DNA of 64,000 nt from Mesorhizobium sp. Root552. GTDB lineage: Bacteria; Pseudomonadota; Alphaproteobacteria; Rhizobiales; Rhizobiaceae. The DNA lies in contig NZ_LMFV01000003.1 in the NCBI RefSeq assembly GCF_001427285.1, forward strand, positions 1 to 64,000, given 5' to 3'. The first letter of the stretch is position 1. The number at the start of each line of letters is the position of its first letter. The position numbers and the translations under genes were made by a program. A model generated the notes under the pieces. The model was not told the DNA's origin, did not search any database, and worked only from the letters and a program-made list of their open reading frames with translations. Shown piece by piece: positions 34,081 to 43,042 of the stretch.

Positions 34081-35501
34081 TTTGAGCGTCTCAAATGGTT
34101 GATCAGGTCGATACGGGTGATAAGGCCGACAAATTCGTCGCCGTCAAAGACGATCGCCACCTCGTTGCGGTCAAAGACCGGCAAAAGCGCGTCCAGCGTC
34201 TGGCTGGCCTGCAATGTGTGCAGTTCCGAGGTCATGGCGGTGCGCACCGGTCCCTCGAAGCGCTCCCAGCGGCCCTGGTAGTTGCCATCCACCTTGGCCA
34301 GTATGTCGCCTTCGTCGATGATGCCGACCAGTCTGCCGTTGTCGAGCACCGGAAGTTGCGAAACGTCGCCACGCCGCATCCGTCCATAGGCGGTCAAGAG
34401 CGTATCGTCGGGACCGACGAAGACGGTGCCGCCCTCGCGGTGCGAACGGGCGACGAGGTCGCTCAAATCGCCATGCTGCTCGCGCTCGGCAAGTCCCTGT
34501 TCGGCCAGCCAGAAATCGTCGAATACCTTGGAAAGATATTTGTTGCCGCTGTCGCAGACAAAGGTGATGACGCGCTTCGGCGTCTGCTGCTCGCGGCAGT
34601 AGCGTAGCGCGGCCGCCAGAAGCGTGCCCGAGGAGGAGCCGGCCAGAATGCCTTCCTTCGACAACAGGTCGCGCGCCGCCAGCATCGAATGCCGGTCGGA
34701 GATCGTATAGGCCTGCTTCACCAGCGAAAGATCGGCATTCGGCGGCACGAAATCCTCGCCGATGCCTTCCACCGTCCAGCTTCCAGCCTGTTCCAGCTTG
34801 CCTGTCTTGACCAGCGGCGCCAGCACCGAGCCTGCCGGGTCGGCCAGCACCATCTCGGTCTTCGGCGACATCTTGGCGAAGAATCTGCCGAGACCGGTCA
34901 GCGTACCGCCCGAGCCCACGCCGACGACCACCGCATCGACGTCGCCATCGAGCTGCTGCCAGATCTCCGGTCCCGTCGTCGTCTCGTGCGCCAGCGGGTT
35001 GGCCGGGTTGGCAAACTGGTTGACGTAGAACGATCCCGGCGTCTCGGCGGCGATCTTCTCGGCCATGTCCTGATAATATTCCGGATGGCCCTTGCCGACG
35101 TCGGAGCGGGTCAGCCGCACCTCGGCGCCCAGCGCGCGCAGATGCTGCGCCTTCTCACGCGACATCTTGTCGGGCACGACGAGGATGATGCGATACCCCT
35201 TGGGAATACCCACCTGCGCAAGGCCAAGACCGGTGTTGCCGGCCGTCGCCTCGATGATGACGCCGCCTTTCTTAAGCCGGCCGTCCCGTTCCGCCGCGGC
35301 GATCATCGAGCGGGCGATGCGATCCTTTATCGAGCCGCCGGGGTTCTGGCTTTCGAGCTTGATGAACAGCCGGCAGCGCCCGGTGTCGAACTTCGTCAGT
35401 TCCACCACCGGCGTCTCCCCGATCAGGTCGAGGACCGAGCCATAGGGCGGTCTGACCCGGTCGAATGCGGCGTTCTGTTCGATTTTTGCGGTGCGCGTCA
35501 T
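34077..35501 (-). CDS. cbs: Cystathionine beta-synthase with C-terminal CBS pair
   Basis: A 474-residue enzyme that condenses homocysteine and serine to cystathionine. The PLP fold II domain (about 20-330) shows KLESQNPGGSIKDRIA with the PLP lysine, EATAGNTGLGLA and the phosphate-binding GVGSGGTLTG. Two CBS motifs follow (about 345-474), as in the human enzyme, where they sense S-adenosylmethionine. There is no haem-binding N-terminal extension. The ATG has AAAGGAG upstream. It forms an overlapping two-gene operon with the gamma-lyase gene. A conspicuous double palindrome lies 68-103 bp upstream of the start, the likely operator. Confidence 0.92.
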   Translation of the reverse strand: MTRTAKIEQNAAFDRVRPPYGSVLDLIGETPVVELTKFDTGRCRLFIKLESQNPGGSIKDRIARSMIAAAERDGRLKKGGVIIEATAGNTGLGLAQVGIPKGYRIILVVPDKMSREKAQHLRALGAEVRLTRSDVGKGHPEYYQDMAEKIAAETPGSFYVNQFANPANPLAHETTTGPEIWQQLDGDVDAVVVGVGSGGTLTGLGRFFAKMSPKTEMVLADPAGSVLAPLVKTGKLEQAGSWTVEGIGEDFVPPNADLSLVKQAYTISDRHSMLAARDLLSKEGILAGSSSGTLLAAALRYCREQQTPKRVITFVCDSGNKYLSKVFDDFWLAEQGLAEREQHGDLSDLVARSHREGGTVFVGPDDTLLTAYGRMRRGDVSQLPVLDNGRLVGIIDEGDILAKVDGNYQGRWERFEGPVRTAMTSELHTLQASQTLDALLPVFDRNEVAIVFDGDEFVGLITRIDLINHLRRSK

Positions 35502-35568
35502 CGGATAGCTCCTTTGGCTCCGATGGGCGCACTGATCGCAGACCTTGGCCTGCTTTGTCCAAGACGAA

Positions 35569-35604
35569 AATTCTAATAATTCTCTATTATAGGAATTTTA
35601 TTCC
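35569..35604. promoter_or_regulatory. Overlapping palindromes upstream of cbs, probable operator
   Basis: AATTCTAATAAT (35569-35580) and ATTATAGGAATT (35586-35597) form 12-bp arms (10 of 12 paired) around TCTCT. The right arm overlaps a second perfect dyad, GGAAT-TTT-ATTCC (35592-35604). The AT-rich stretch stands out in GC-rich surroundings and sits where a promoter for cbs is expected. An Rrf2-family sulfur regulator is a reasonable guess, not shown. Confidence 0.55.
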
Positions 35605-35648
35605 ATCAGATGGTGATTGCAACCGGCTCCGGCGTAAAGCCTGACCAA

Positions 35649-35912
35649 TCAGGCGGCGCGGCCGCCTGTCGAGGCGTCGCCGGGGGCGTCCTCGTCGATC
35701 TCCACCGCGTCCTCGAGACGCGAGGCGATGAGTTCCTGGATGTCGCCGACCTCTTCCTGGATGTCTTCCATCGGAATCCCGGCTTCGGCCGCCTCGGCGG
35801 CGCATTCGCGGGCAAGCGTTTCAGCGTGCTGCTCGATCTTTATCGGCAAGGCCGGAGACTGGCACTTCTCGCCGATCCATTCCTGAAGGAACTTGATCGC
35901 ATGTTCACTCAT
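35649..35912 (-). CDS. Small DUF768-like protein (87 aa)
   Basis: An 87-residue acidic protein starting MSEHAIKFLQEWIGEKC, with helical segments AETLARECAAEAAEAGI and MEDIQEEVGDIQELIASRLEDA. The N-terminal 'FLxxWI' and the 'EEVG' helix resemble DUF768, a family of small proteins numerous in Mesorhizobium and relatives; this assignment is from memory of the pattern. There is no signal peptide or membrane segment. I used the ATG at 35912 rather than 35927. The function is unknown. It reads toward cbs but is separated by the operator region. Confidence 0.7.
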   Translation of the reverse strand: MSEHAIKFLQEWIGEKCQSPALPIKIEQHAETLARECAAEAAEAGIPMEDIQEEVGDIQELIASRLEDAVEIDEDAPGDASTGGRAA

Positions 35913-36072
35913 TGCACTGCCCTGCACTTCCTGGTCTTCGTTGCTTTAAACGTGCGGCATCCCGAAAAGATACCGATTGCTTTCAAACTGCGTTGCCATT
36001 CATCAGGCGTACCATATCGACAGCCCAAGGCCTGAAGGAGTTGCGGGTTTCAACAGATTCATTGGGAAGGGA

Positions 36073-36149
36073 TGGTACCGTTGGCTGGGATCGAACCAGC
36101 GACCTCCGGATCCACAATCCGGCGCTCTAACCAGCTGAGCTACAACGGC
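36073..36149 (-). tRNA. tRNA-His (anticodon GTG)
   Basis: The minus strand folds into a complete cloverleaf: acceptor arm GCCGTTG with CAACGGT, D-arm with AGCTCAGCTGGTTAGAGC, anticodon stem CCGGA/TCCGG around loop TTGTGGA (anticodon GTG), TpsiC arm GCTGG-TTCGATC-CCAGC, and an encoded 3' ACCA. The discriminator is A73, and the base before G1 is T, so no G-1 is encoded. This is the derived state known in alphaproteobacteria. The first pair is G1-U72. Confidence 0.97.
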
Positions 36150-36451
36150 ACATCTGCATGGCCCGATCGGCTGAAAGTCCATCCTTTGCGATAAGCTTTG
36201 TCGTTCGGCGAAGCGTCAATACGGGTTAATGGAGTCTAATTCAAGCCATTTGGAAGGGCAAAAGGTCGCTTGCGCGATTCGCCCCTTTCCTCACCTTGCG
36301 ACAGGCAAAGAAAAAGGCCGGCGGGAGGAGGTGCCGGCCTTTTCCTTTATTGGCCAGCGGAATGCGCTGGCCGCTTCGCCCGGCAGGCGGAGGGAGGAGG
36401 AACCACCCGCCGGGTATTGCTTGACGGCCGAAACCGGCGCGCCCCTAAAGA
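36150..36451 (-). other. Phasin 3' region with three stacked hairpins
   Basis: No gene is supported between the tRNA and the phasin stop. Reading from the phasin stop on the minus strand there are a hairpin at 36414-36379 (CCCGGC/GCCGGG), one at 36372-36352 (GGCCAGCG/CGCTGGCC, loop 5) and the terminator at 36343-36312. Confidence 0.55.
36303..36343 (-). terminator. Rho-independent terminator of the phasin gene
   Basis: AAAAGGCCGGC and GCCGGCCTTTT (36312-36322 with 36333-36343) form an 11-bp stem. On the minus strand it runs into TTTTTCTTT. It lies about 110 nt past the phasin stop and protects the tRNA-His gene from read-through. Confidence 0.8.
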
Positions 36452-36910
36452 TTACGCGACCTTCAGTTCCTTGAAGGTCTTCTCGAAGACGGCCTTGACC
36501 GGCTTGGAGACGTCCTCTGCAGCCTTGGAAGCAGCTGCCTGGAAGTCCTTGGCCTGCTCGACGCTCTGCTCGTAGCGCTGACGCAGGAAAGCGGTCTGCA
36601 GCTCAACGACTTCCGACAGCGACTTGGCACCGACGAGAGCCTCGAGATGCGAGAAATTGGCTTCGGCGCTGGTGCGCAGCGCAGCGATCGCCTTCAGCGA
36701 CAGGTCGCTGGTGGCCGACTTGGCGGTCTCGTAGGTGGTTTCGAGAACCTTCTGGGCCTCTTCCGAACCGGTCTTCAGCTTGGCATAGGCCTCTTTCGAC
36801 TGCTCAACGCCCTTTTCAGCAAAAGCGCGGATCTGGTCGGTGGCCTTGGAAGCGTCAAAGCTCGGGAATTCGACATTGCCGATGAAGTCGGCGCTCTTCG
36901 TCTTGGTCAT
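36452..36910 (-). CDS. Phasin family protein
   Basis: A 152-residue helical, Ala/Lys/Glu-rich protein of the phasin_2 type. The central block is AEKGVEQSKEAYAKLKTGSE and a later one is LEALVGAKSLSEVVELQTAFLRQRYE, the family signature. Phasins coat polyhydroxybutyrate granules and limit coalescence. I took the ATG at 36910 with AAGGATGG; the frame stays open 63 codons further up but without family sequence. Its upstream region carries a sigma-70-like promoter overlapped by TGC-rich palindromes, suggesting PhaR-type repression. A PHB-linked acetoacetyl-CoA synthetase is 4 kb away. Confidence 0.9.
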   Translation of the reverse strand: MTKTKSADFIGNVEFPSFDASKATDQIRAFAEKGVEQSKEAYAKLKTGSEEAQKVLETTYETAKSATSDLSLKAIAALRTSAEANFSHLEALVGAKSLSEVVELQTAFLRQRYEQSVEQAKDFQAAASKAAEDVSKPVKAVFEKTFKELKVA

Positions 36911-36972
36911 TTTCCATCCTTTCAGGGGCAGCGGCTTTAGCTCAAAGCCGTCTCGTTCATGTATGATGGGCA

Positions 36973-37027
36973 TATATAGCACGAATTTTGTGCAATGCAA
37001 TATTTTTGTTGCAGCGCAATATTTTTG
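36973..37027 (-). promoter_or_regulatory. Phasin promoter with tandem TGC-type operators
   Basis: On the minus strand TTGCAT (37000-36995) and TATATA (36978-36973) are 16 bp apart, a good sigma-70-like promoter. TGCA-A-TGCA (36991-36999) overlaps the -35 box and TTGC-AGC-GCAA (37009-37019) lies just upstream. A 12-bp direct repeat GCAATATTTTTG occurs at 36997-37008 and 37016-37027, 19 bp apart. PhaR, the PHB-responsive repressor, is known to recognise TGC/GCA dyads, so this fits a PhaR operator. Confidence 0.55.
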
Positions 37028-37160
37028 CCGGCTTCCGGCGTTAACCACGTGGCCAGATTTCGGCGTCCAAACGCGGTGGCTTGTGGACCTTCGCGCCATC
37101 GGCTTTTATTAACAAAGCGTTAACTGCAAACTGCCTGACCTGCGAGGGTTCGCCAAGCGC

Positions 37161-40100
37161 ATGCCGTCCGACAGCTACTCCTTTCTCGACGTTGCCGTGC
37201 TCGACGCGGTGCGCCAGCGCTTTGCTGCCGGCGATGCGCTGGTCATCCTGGCTGCGGACCTGGAGCAGGTTCTGTGGGCAAACGGCCCGGGCGCAGCACT
37301 GTTCGGCTATCCCGACATCGAGCGCATCATCGGCGAATCATCTGGCCTTTCCGCCGTCGCTCGACGGCAGATCATGGCGACTTCAGGTTATCCTGAAATC
37401 GGCAGCGACCGCTCGCTGATGGTGCGGCTCACCAGCGGCATGACCAGCCGCGCAGTCGGCTTTTTCGCCAGCAGCATCGTGCTGCCCGACGGCGAAAGGG
37501 CCATCCTGCTGGCTGTCCCGTCCGAGCAGGGCGAGCAAGCCAGCGCGGCCGACCGAACCGCGAAGGCTATCGGCGGCTTTGCCGAAGACGGTCATTTCCT
37601 TGCCTTTATCGACGGCGCGGGCGAAATCGAAGCCGCCTCGGCGGATTTCTCGAACCTCGGCATTTCCGCCTCGACACTGGCCGGGTTGGTGCGCGAGGTC
37701 GCCAACGAACGCGACCGCATCGTCAAGCGCATCGTCACCGCCGGCAGGAAATCCTATCCAGCGGGCATCGCGCGGCTCACCGACGATCCCGCCCGCCACC
37801 TTCTCGTCGTCATCGACGAAGGGCAGGCCGAGGCAGCCGATGCCGAACCTTCGGTCGAGGTGAAGCCCTCCGCCAAAACGCCCCCTGCGGCTTCCCCGTC
37901 CAGCACCGGGCCGGCCAATGCCGAGCGACCGGAAAAGCATCATCACGATCATTGGTATTTCAGCGATGTCGATGCCGGCCAGGCCCATCAGGACCAGGCA
38001 AAGGCAGCGGATGCCGAACAACCAGCCGATGAGCCAGCCGCAGCGGTGGAAGCGGCCCAGCGCAACGTCAGCCCTGTTCGCTTTGTCTGGCGCACCGATG
38101 CCGATGGCCGTTTCAGTTCGGTCTCGCCGGAGTTTGCAGACGCGCTTGGCCAACCGGCTGCCGATGTCGTCGGCAGGCGCTTCAAGGATGTCGCCACCAC
38201 ATTCGGCCTCGATCCGTCAGGCGAAATCTCAGGCCTGCTCGAACGCCGCGACACCTGGTCCGGCCGCTCGGTCTGGTGGCCGCTTTCCGGCACCGACCTG
38301 AAAGTGCCTGTCGATCTGGCGGCGCTCCCCGTCTACAACCGCAACCGCGAGTTCGAAGGTTTCCGCGGCTTCGGCGTTGCCCGCATGGGCGATGCGATTG
38401 CAGACCCGGAAGGCATAGGCATGGTGCTGGTTCCGAACCGGCCTGTGCCTGCCGAAGAACCGGCACCGCCGCAAGCCTCGCCACCGCCGGAAGCTCCAAC
38501 GGCCGATCCGTTCCAGGGCGAGGTCCCGGCGCTCGAAATCACGCCCAAGCCGGAGCGCCGCTTCGCCGACAAGGTCATCCGGCTTGCGGAACACCGCCCC
38601 GCAGCCAACGACAAGGGCCTGTCTTCAATCGAGCGCAACGCGTTTCGCGAGATCGGCGAGCGACTGAAGAAAGTCAGCGAACCCGAGAGCACTTTCACGA
38701 CCGAAGCCGAAGCCGCCTCGTCGCCGGCAACCGGCAACGAAGTCGAGCGCGCCGACACGGCTTCAAAGCTGGAGAGCGACGTTTCGCCTGAAAGCCATGC
38801 CGCCGAGCCCGTTCAGCCGGCACCTTCGGCACATGGCTCGCTGCTCGACTACGCATCTTCCGAACCCGACCACAGCGCCGATGAAGACGGGATGGCCGCT
38901 GCCGATTTCCGCGACGCCGAATTTCGCGAGCCGGACGCAGGCGGCGCTCTGGAACAGGCTGCCCAGGCGCGCCTTGAGGCCGAGCCTGCCAGGCCTATCC
39001 GGGCAGAAGCCCCGCAATGGCTGTTGCAGACCGGCGGCTTCCTGCCGTCGGCCTTTGCCAAAGGCGATCCGGACACGCCCGACGTCTCGATCCTCGCCAA
39101 ACTGCCGGTCCCGGTGCTGATCCATTCAGGCGACGTGCTGCACTATGCCAATGACGAGTTCCTCGACCTCGCCGGCTACGACACGCTGGACGAACTCGAT
39201 GAGGCCGGCGGGCTCGATGTCCTGTTTGCCGAACCCTATGCCGGCGACGCTGCCGCGGACGAAAGCGACCGTGCGCTGCGCCTGCGGGGCAAGGACGGCA
39301 ACGAATTTCCGGTCGAGGCGATCCTGCGTTCGGTTCCGTGGCAGGAGCGCAAGGCGCTGCTTCTGGTCGTGCGCCGCACCGGCGAAACACGCGCGCCCGC
39401 AGCACCCGTCACTCCGGTCCTGCCGTCGGTAACGAACATCGCGCCGCAGCCCGAGGTCTCGGAACTCAAGGCGCGCATCGCCGAAATGCGCACCATCATC
39501 GACACCGCTACCGACGGCGTCGTGCTGATAGGCCGTGACGGCAACATCCGCTCCATCAGCCGGCCGGCGGAAGCCCTGTTCGGCTTTGACGCCGAGGAGG
39601 TGAACGGCAAGCCCTTTTCCTCGCTGTTCGCCATCGAGAGCCAGCGCGCCGCGCGCGACTATCTCGCCGGCCTCTCCGAACACGGCGTCGCCAGCGTCCT
39701 CAACGATGGCCGCGAAGTGATCGGGCGCGAGGCGCAAGGCCGTTTTATCCCGCTGTTCATGACCATTGGCCGGCTGCCCGGCGACAGCGGCTTTTGCGCC
39801 GTCGTGCGCGACATCACCCAGTGGAAGCGGGCCGAGGAAGACCTTACCCAGGCGCGCGCCGTAGCCGAGCGGGCATCGTCGCAGAAGACCGATTTCCTCG
39901 CCCGCATCAGCCACGAGATCAGGACGCCGCTCAACGCCATCATCGGCTTTTCGGAACTGATGGTGGACGAGAAGTTCGGCCCCGTCGCCAACGACCGCTA
40001 CCGCGACTACCTGCGCGACATCAACCGCTCCGGCAATCACGTGCTCGATCTGGTCAACGACCTGCTCGACATCTCCAAGATCGAGGCCGGCCAGCAGGAC

Positions 40101-40583
40101 ATGGCCTATGAAGCGGTATCGCTCAACGACACGCTGGCGGAAACGGTCGCCCTGATGCAGCCGCAGGCCAATCGCGAGCGCGTCATCATCCGCTCCAGCT
40201 TCGCGTCGCGGCTGCCGGAAGTGGTGGCCGACCTGCGCAGCGTACGCCAGATCGCCCTCAACATCCTCTCCAACGCCATCCGCTATACGCAGGCCGGCGG
40301 CCAGGTCATCGTCTCGACGGCCTATGAAATTTCCGGCGACGTGGTGCTGCGCGTGCGCGATACCGGCATCGGCATGACGCAGGCCGAGATCGAGCAGGCG
40401 CTGAAGCCGTTCAAGCAGATCAATGCTTTGAAGCGCGGCCGCGGCGACGGCACCGGGCTCGGCCTGCCGCTGACCAAGGCGATGGTCGAAGCCAACCGCG
40501 CCCGCTTCACCATCAGTTCGACGCCCGGCGAAGGAACGCTGGTCGAGGTGGCCTTCCCGTCAACGCGGGTTCTGGCTGAATAG
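37161..40583 (+). CDS. Large PAS-domain sensor histidine kinase, PdhS-like
   Basis: An 1140-residue cytoplasmic-looking kinase without clear membrane segments. An N-terminal PAS-like domain (about 10-130) is followed by a second sensor-like segment to about 230 and a long disordered Ala/Pro/Glu-rich linker. Further PAS domains lie near 305-410, 640-740 and 770-885. The HisKA H-box is HEIRTPLNAIIGFSELM with H918, then FGPVANDRYRDYL and LLDISKIEAGQ. The ATPase domain has the N-box near 1032, DTGIGMT and GDGTGLGLPL. The H-box with the following 'FGP' segment is typical of the PleC/DivJ/PdhS group that phosphorylates DivK in cell-cycle control. No receiver is fused. Assignment to PdhS itself is by overall design. 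Confidence 0.85.
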   Translation: MPSDSYSFLDVAVLDAVRQRFAAGDALVILAADLEQVLWANGPGAALFGYPDIERIIGESSGLSAVARRQIMATSGYPEIGSDRSLMVRLTSGMTSRAVGFFASSIVLPDGERAILLAVPSEQGEQASAADRTAKAIGGFAEDGHFLAFIDGAGEIEAASADFSNLGISASTLAGLVREVANERDRIVKRIVTAGRKSYPAGIARLTDDPARHLLVVIDEGQAEAADAEPSVEVKPSAKTPPAASPSSTGPANAERPEKHHHDHWYFSDVDAGQAHQDQAKAADAEQPADEPAAAVEAAQRNVSPVRFVWRTDADGRFSSVSPEFADALGQPAADVVGRRFKDVATTFGLDPSGEISGLLERRDTWSGRSVWWPLSGTDLKVPVDLAALPVYNRNREFEGFRGFGVARMGDAIADPEGIGMVLVPNRPVPAEEPAPPQASPPPEAPTADPFQGEVPALEITPKPERRFADKVIRLAEHRPAANDKGLSSIERNAFREIGERLKKVSEPESTFTTEAEAASSPATGNEVERADTASKLESDVSPESHAAEPVQPAPSAHGSLLDYASSEPDHSADEDGMAAADFRDAEFREPDAGGALEQAAQARLEAEPARPIRAEAPQWLLQTGGFLPSAFAKGDPDTPDVSILAKLPVPVLIHSGDVLHYANDEFLDLAGYDTLDELDEAGGLDVLFAEPYAGDAAADESDRALRLRGKDGNEFPVEAILRSVPWQERKALLLVVRRTGETRAPAAPVTPVLPSVTNIAPQPEVSELKARIAEMRTIIDTATDGVVLIGRDGNIRSISRPAEALFGFDAEEVNGKPFSSLFAIESQRAARDYLAGLSEHGVASVLNDGREVIGREAQGRFIPLFMTIGRLPGDSGFCAVVRDITQWKRAEEDLTQARAVAERASSQKTDFLARISHEIRTPLNAIIGFSELMVDEKFGPVANDRYRDYLRDINRSGNHVLDLVNDLLDISKIEAGQQDMAYEAVSLNDTLAETVALMQPQANRERVIIRSSFASRLPEVVADLRSVRQIALNILSNAIRYTQAGGQVIVSTAYEISGDVVLRVRDTGIGMTQAEIEQALKPFKQINALKRGRGDGTGLGLPLTKAMVEANRARFTISSTPGEGTLVEVAFPSTRVLAE

Positions 40584-40620
40584 CTGCCATCGCGTTTAGC
40601 AGGTTCTTTTAGGGATAAAA

Positions 40621-40652
40621 GAAAAGGCGCCCTGGAGGGCGCCTGAATTTTG
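40621..40652. terminator. Bidirectional terminator between the kinase and acetoacetyl-CoA synthetase genes
   Basis: GGCGCCC (40626-40632), loop TGGA, GGGCGCC (40637-40643), with AAAAGAAAA on the left and GAATTTTGG on the right. It sits between two convergent genes and suits both strands. The rest of 40584-40861 holds nothing I can identify. Confidence 0.75.
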
Positions 40653-40861
40653 GAATTTGTCACAACGGGCTTGAGCGAATTCTGCACCTTGGCCGGGCCG
40701 CGGAACGGGATTTCTCCCTCAAGTTACCCGCGACTATCGGGGCGGGGACGTTAACAAATCCTTACCGCCCCATCAAAAACTTTACGAATCTGTACCACAC
40801 CTGAAGTTTAGGTAAATTTGCCCGTTCAGTTTTCGTTTACCATTGCAGGACGCCGTCTCCG

Positions 40862-42820
40862 CTAGCTTGCCAACTGCGGCAAGTCCCTGAACAGCTCAAG
40901 CGCTTCCGGATTTGCCAGCGCTTCCTTGTTCTTGACGCTGCGGCCATGGACGATGTCGCGCACCGCAAGTTCGGTGATCTTGCCCGACTTGGTGCGCGGA
41001 ATATCGGTGACGGCAACGATGCGCGCCGGAACATGGCGCGGGCTGGCGCCGGTGCGGATTTTGGTCCTGATGCGCTTTTCCAGAGCCTCGTCGAGGGCGA
41101 TGCCGGGCGCCAGCCGCACGAACAGCACCACCCGCACGTCGTTGTCGAAATCCTGGCCGATGGCGAGCGCCTCGAGGATTTCGGGCATCTGCTCGACCTG
41201 ATTGTAGATTTCCGCCGTGCCGATCCTCACTCCGCCCGGATTGAGCGTCGCATCCGAACGGCCATGGATGATGATGCCGCCATGGCCGGTCCATTCGGCG
41301 AAGTCGCCGTGGCACCAGACATTGTCGAAGCGCTCGAAATAGGCGCCGTGATATTTCTTGCCTTCCGGATCGTTCCAGAAGCCGATCGGCATGGCCGGAA
41401 ACGGCCTCGTGCAGACCAGTTCCCCCTTCTCCCGCCGGATCGGCTTGCCGTCGTCATCCCAGACATCGACCGCCATGCCGAGCCCCGGCCCCTGTATCTC
41501 GCCTTCCCATACCGGCTCGGTCGGAACGCCGAGCACGAAGCACGAAACGATATCGGTGCCGCCCGAGATCGAAGCGAGATGCACGTCGCGCTTGATGCCT
41601 TCATAGACGAAGCGGAAATCTTCCGGCGACAGCGGCGAACCGGTCGAGGAGATGGTGCGCACGCTGCCAAGATCATGGCTCTTGATCGGCTCGAGATCGG
41701 CCTTGCGCACCGAATCGATGAATTTGGCCGAGGTGCCGAAATAGGTCATCTTCTCGGCATCGGCATAGTCGAACAGCACGTTGCCGCTGGGATAGAACGG
41801 CGAGCCGTCGTAGAGCAGAAGCGTCGCGCCCGTCGCCAGGCCGGTCACCAGCCAGTTCCACATCATCCAGCCACAGGTGGTGAAATAGAAGAAACGGTCG
41901 CCTTGGACCAGCCCGGCATGCAGGCGGTGTTCCTTGACGTGCTGTATCAGCGTGCCGCCGGCCGAATGCACGATGCATTTGGGAATGCCGGTCGTGCCCG
42001 ACGAAAACAGGATGAACAGCGGATGCGAGAACGGCAGGCGCTTGAACGTCACCTCCTTGATGGCAAAGGGTTCGATCGCATCGTTGAGCGACACCGCCTT
42101 GCCGATGGAGTCGGCAACATCGCCCGACGTTCCGAGATAATCGACGATCAGCACCTTCTTCACGCTGGAAAGCTTGGCCGAGACGGCCGCCACCTTGTCG
42201 GCGACTTCGATGGCCTTGCCATTATACCAGTAGCCGTCGGGGGCGATGAAGACGACGGGCTCGATCTGGCCGAAACGGTCGAGCACGCCCTGCTCGCCAA
42301 AATCGGGCGAGCAGGACGACCAGACTGCGCCAAGCGAAGTCGCCGCCAGCATCGCCGCGATCGTCTCCGGCATGTTCGGCATCATCGCAGCAATGCGGTC
42401 GCCCTCTCTCACGCCCAGCGAGGAAAACAACTGCTGCAGGCGCGAGACCAGCGCATGAAGCTCGTTCCACGACAGCCGCCGCTCGACCTTGTCCTCGCCG
42501 CGAAACACCATCGCCGTGCCCGGCCCGCTGGTGGCGAGCAGGTTCTCTGCATAGTTCAGCCGGGCCTCGGGAAAGAAGCCGGCCCCTGGCATCCTGTCTC
42601 CATCGGCAAGCACGACTTCGCCCTTGTCGCCGACAACGCCGCAGAAATCCCAGACGAGATCCCAGAAGGCTTCGGGTTCGGCTACCGACCATCGATGCAA
42701 TTCGGCATAGGACGAAAAACCACGCCCCGCCCGCGCTTCGGCCTTGGCGGCAAATGCCGTCAGCGGCGCTGCCTCGATGCGCTCGGCGCTCGGCTCCCAC
42801 AAGGGCGTTGAAGTGGCCAT
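40862..42820 (-). CDS. Acetoacetate--CoA ligase (acetoacetyl-CoA synthetase)
   Basis: A 652-residue adenylate-forming enzyme that activates acetoacetate with ATP and CoA, which lets cells use PHB breakdown products. AMP-binding motifs are [19 protein letters not shown] (P-loop) and [11 protein letters not shown]; later come [20 protein letters not shown] and [12 protein letters not shown], with the C-terminal lysine. Length and the N-terminal [20 protein letters not shown] match acetoacetyl-CoA synthetase rather than acetyl-CoA synthetase. The ATG follows GATGGAGGATAGACG. The phasin gene nearby supports a PHB-related role. Confidence 0.92.
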   Translation of the reverse strand: MATSTPLWEPSAERIEAAPLTAFAAKAEARAGRGFSSYAELHRWSVAEPEAFWDLVWDFCGVVGDKGEVVLADGDRMPGAGFFPEARLNYAENLLATSGPGTAMVFRGEDKVERRLSWNELHALVSRLQQLFSSLGVREGDRIAAMMPNMPETIAAMLAATSLGAVWSSCSPDFGEQGVLDRFGQIEPVVFIAPDGYWYNGKAIEVADKVAAVSAKLSSVKKVLIVDYLGTSGDVADSIGKAVSLNDAIEPFAIKEVTFKRLPFSHPLFILFSSGTTGIPKCIVHSAGGTLIQHVKEHRLHAGLVQGDRFFYFTTCGWMMWNWLVTGLATGATLLLYDGSPFYPSGNVLFDYADAEKMTYFGTSAKFIDSVRKADLEPIKSHDLGSVRTISSTGSPLSPEDFRFVYEGIKRDVHLASISGGTDIVSCFVLGVPTEPVWEGEIQGPGLGMAVDVWDDDGKPIRREKGELVCTRPFPAMPIGFWNDPEGKKYHGAYFERFDNVWCHGDFAEWTGHGGIIIHGRSDATLNPGGVRIGTAEIYNQVEQMPEILEALAIGQDFDNDVRVVLFVRLAPGIALDEALEKRIRTKIRTGASPRHVPARIVAVTDIPRTKSGKITELAVRDIVHGRSVKNKEALANPEALELFRDLPQLAS

Positions 42821-43042
42821 CGTCTATCCTCCATCTGCGCCGCAATCGCCTTGGCAAAGGCGGCAGCGCCATCGCGCTTTGTCGGCAACGGTTAAGCATA
42901 TTGGCAAGCAGCAGGGCAAGCATATGTCCCGCAGCGCCCATCGATGTGGGCAATGCGCCATAGCGAGGTCATAAAGACTTGAAATGCATCGGCCACCGGT
43001 TACACCTTGCGTCGGCTTGGCGGAACGCAAAGAAGGGGCGAG

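Noticed and set aside
34077..35501. Calling this gene cysK (cysteine synthase)
   Set aside because: It has a C-terminal pair of CBS motifs and overlaps a cystathionine lyase-type gene, which fits cystathionine beta-synthase.
36229..36575. Plus-strand short frames near the tRNA and phasin terminator
   Set aside because: They run through the terminator hairpins and the antisense of the phasin gene without a ribosome binding site.
40677..40710. A fifth ECF promoter motif near GGAACGGG after the kinase gene
   Set aside because: The -10 half at 16-bp spacing is not ATCYAA and no gene starts downstream on that strand.
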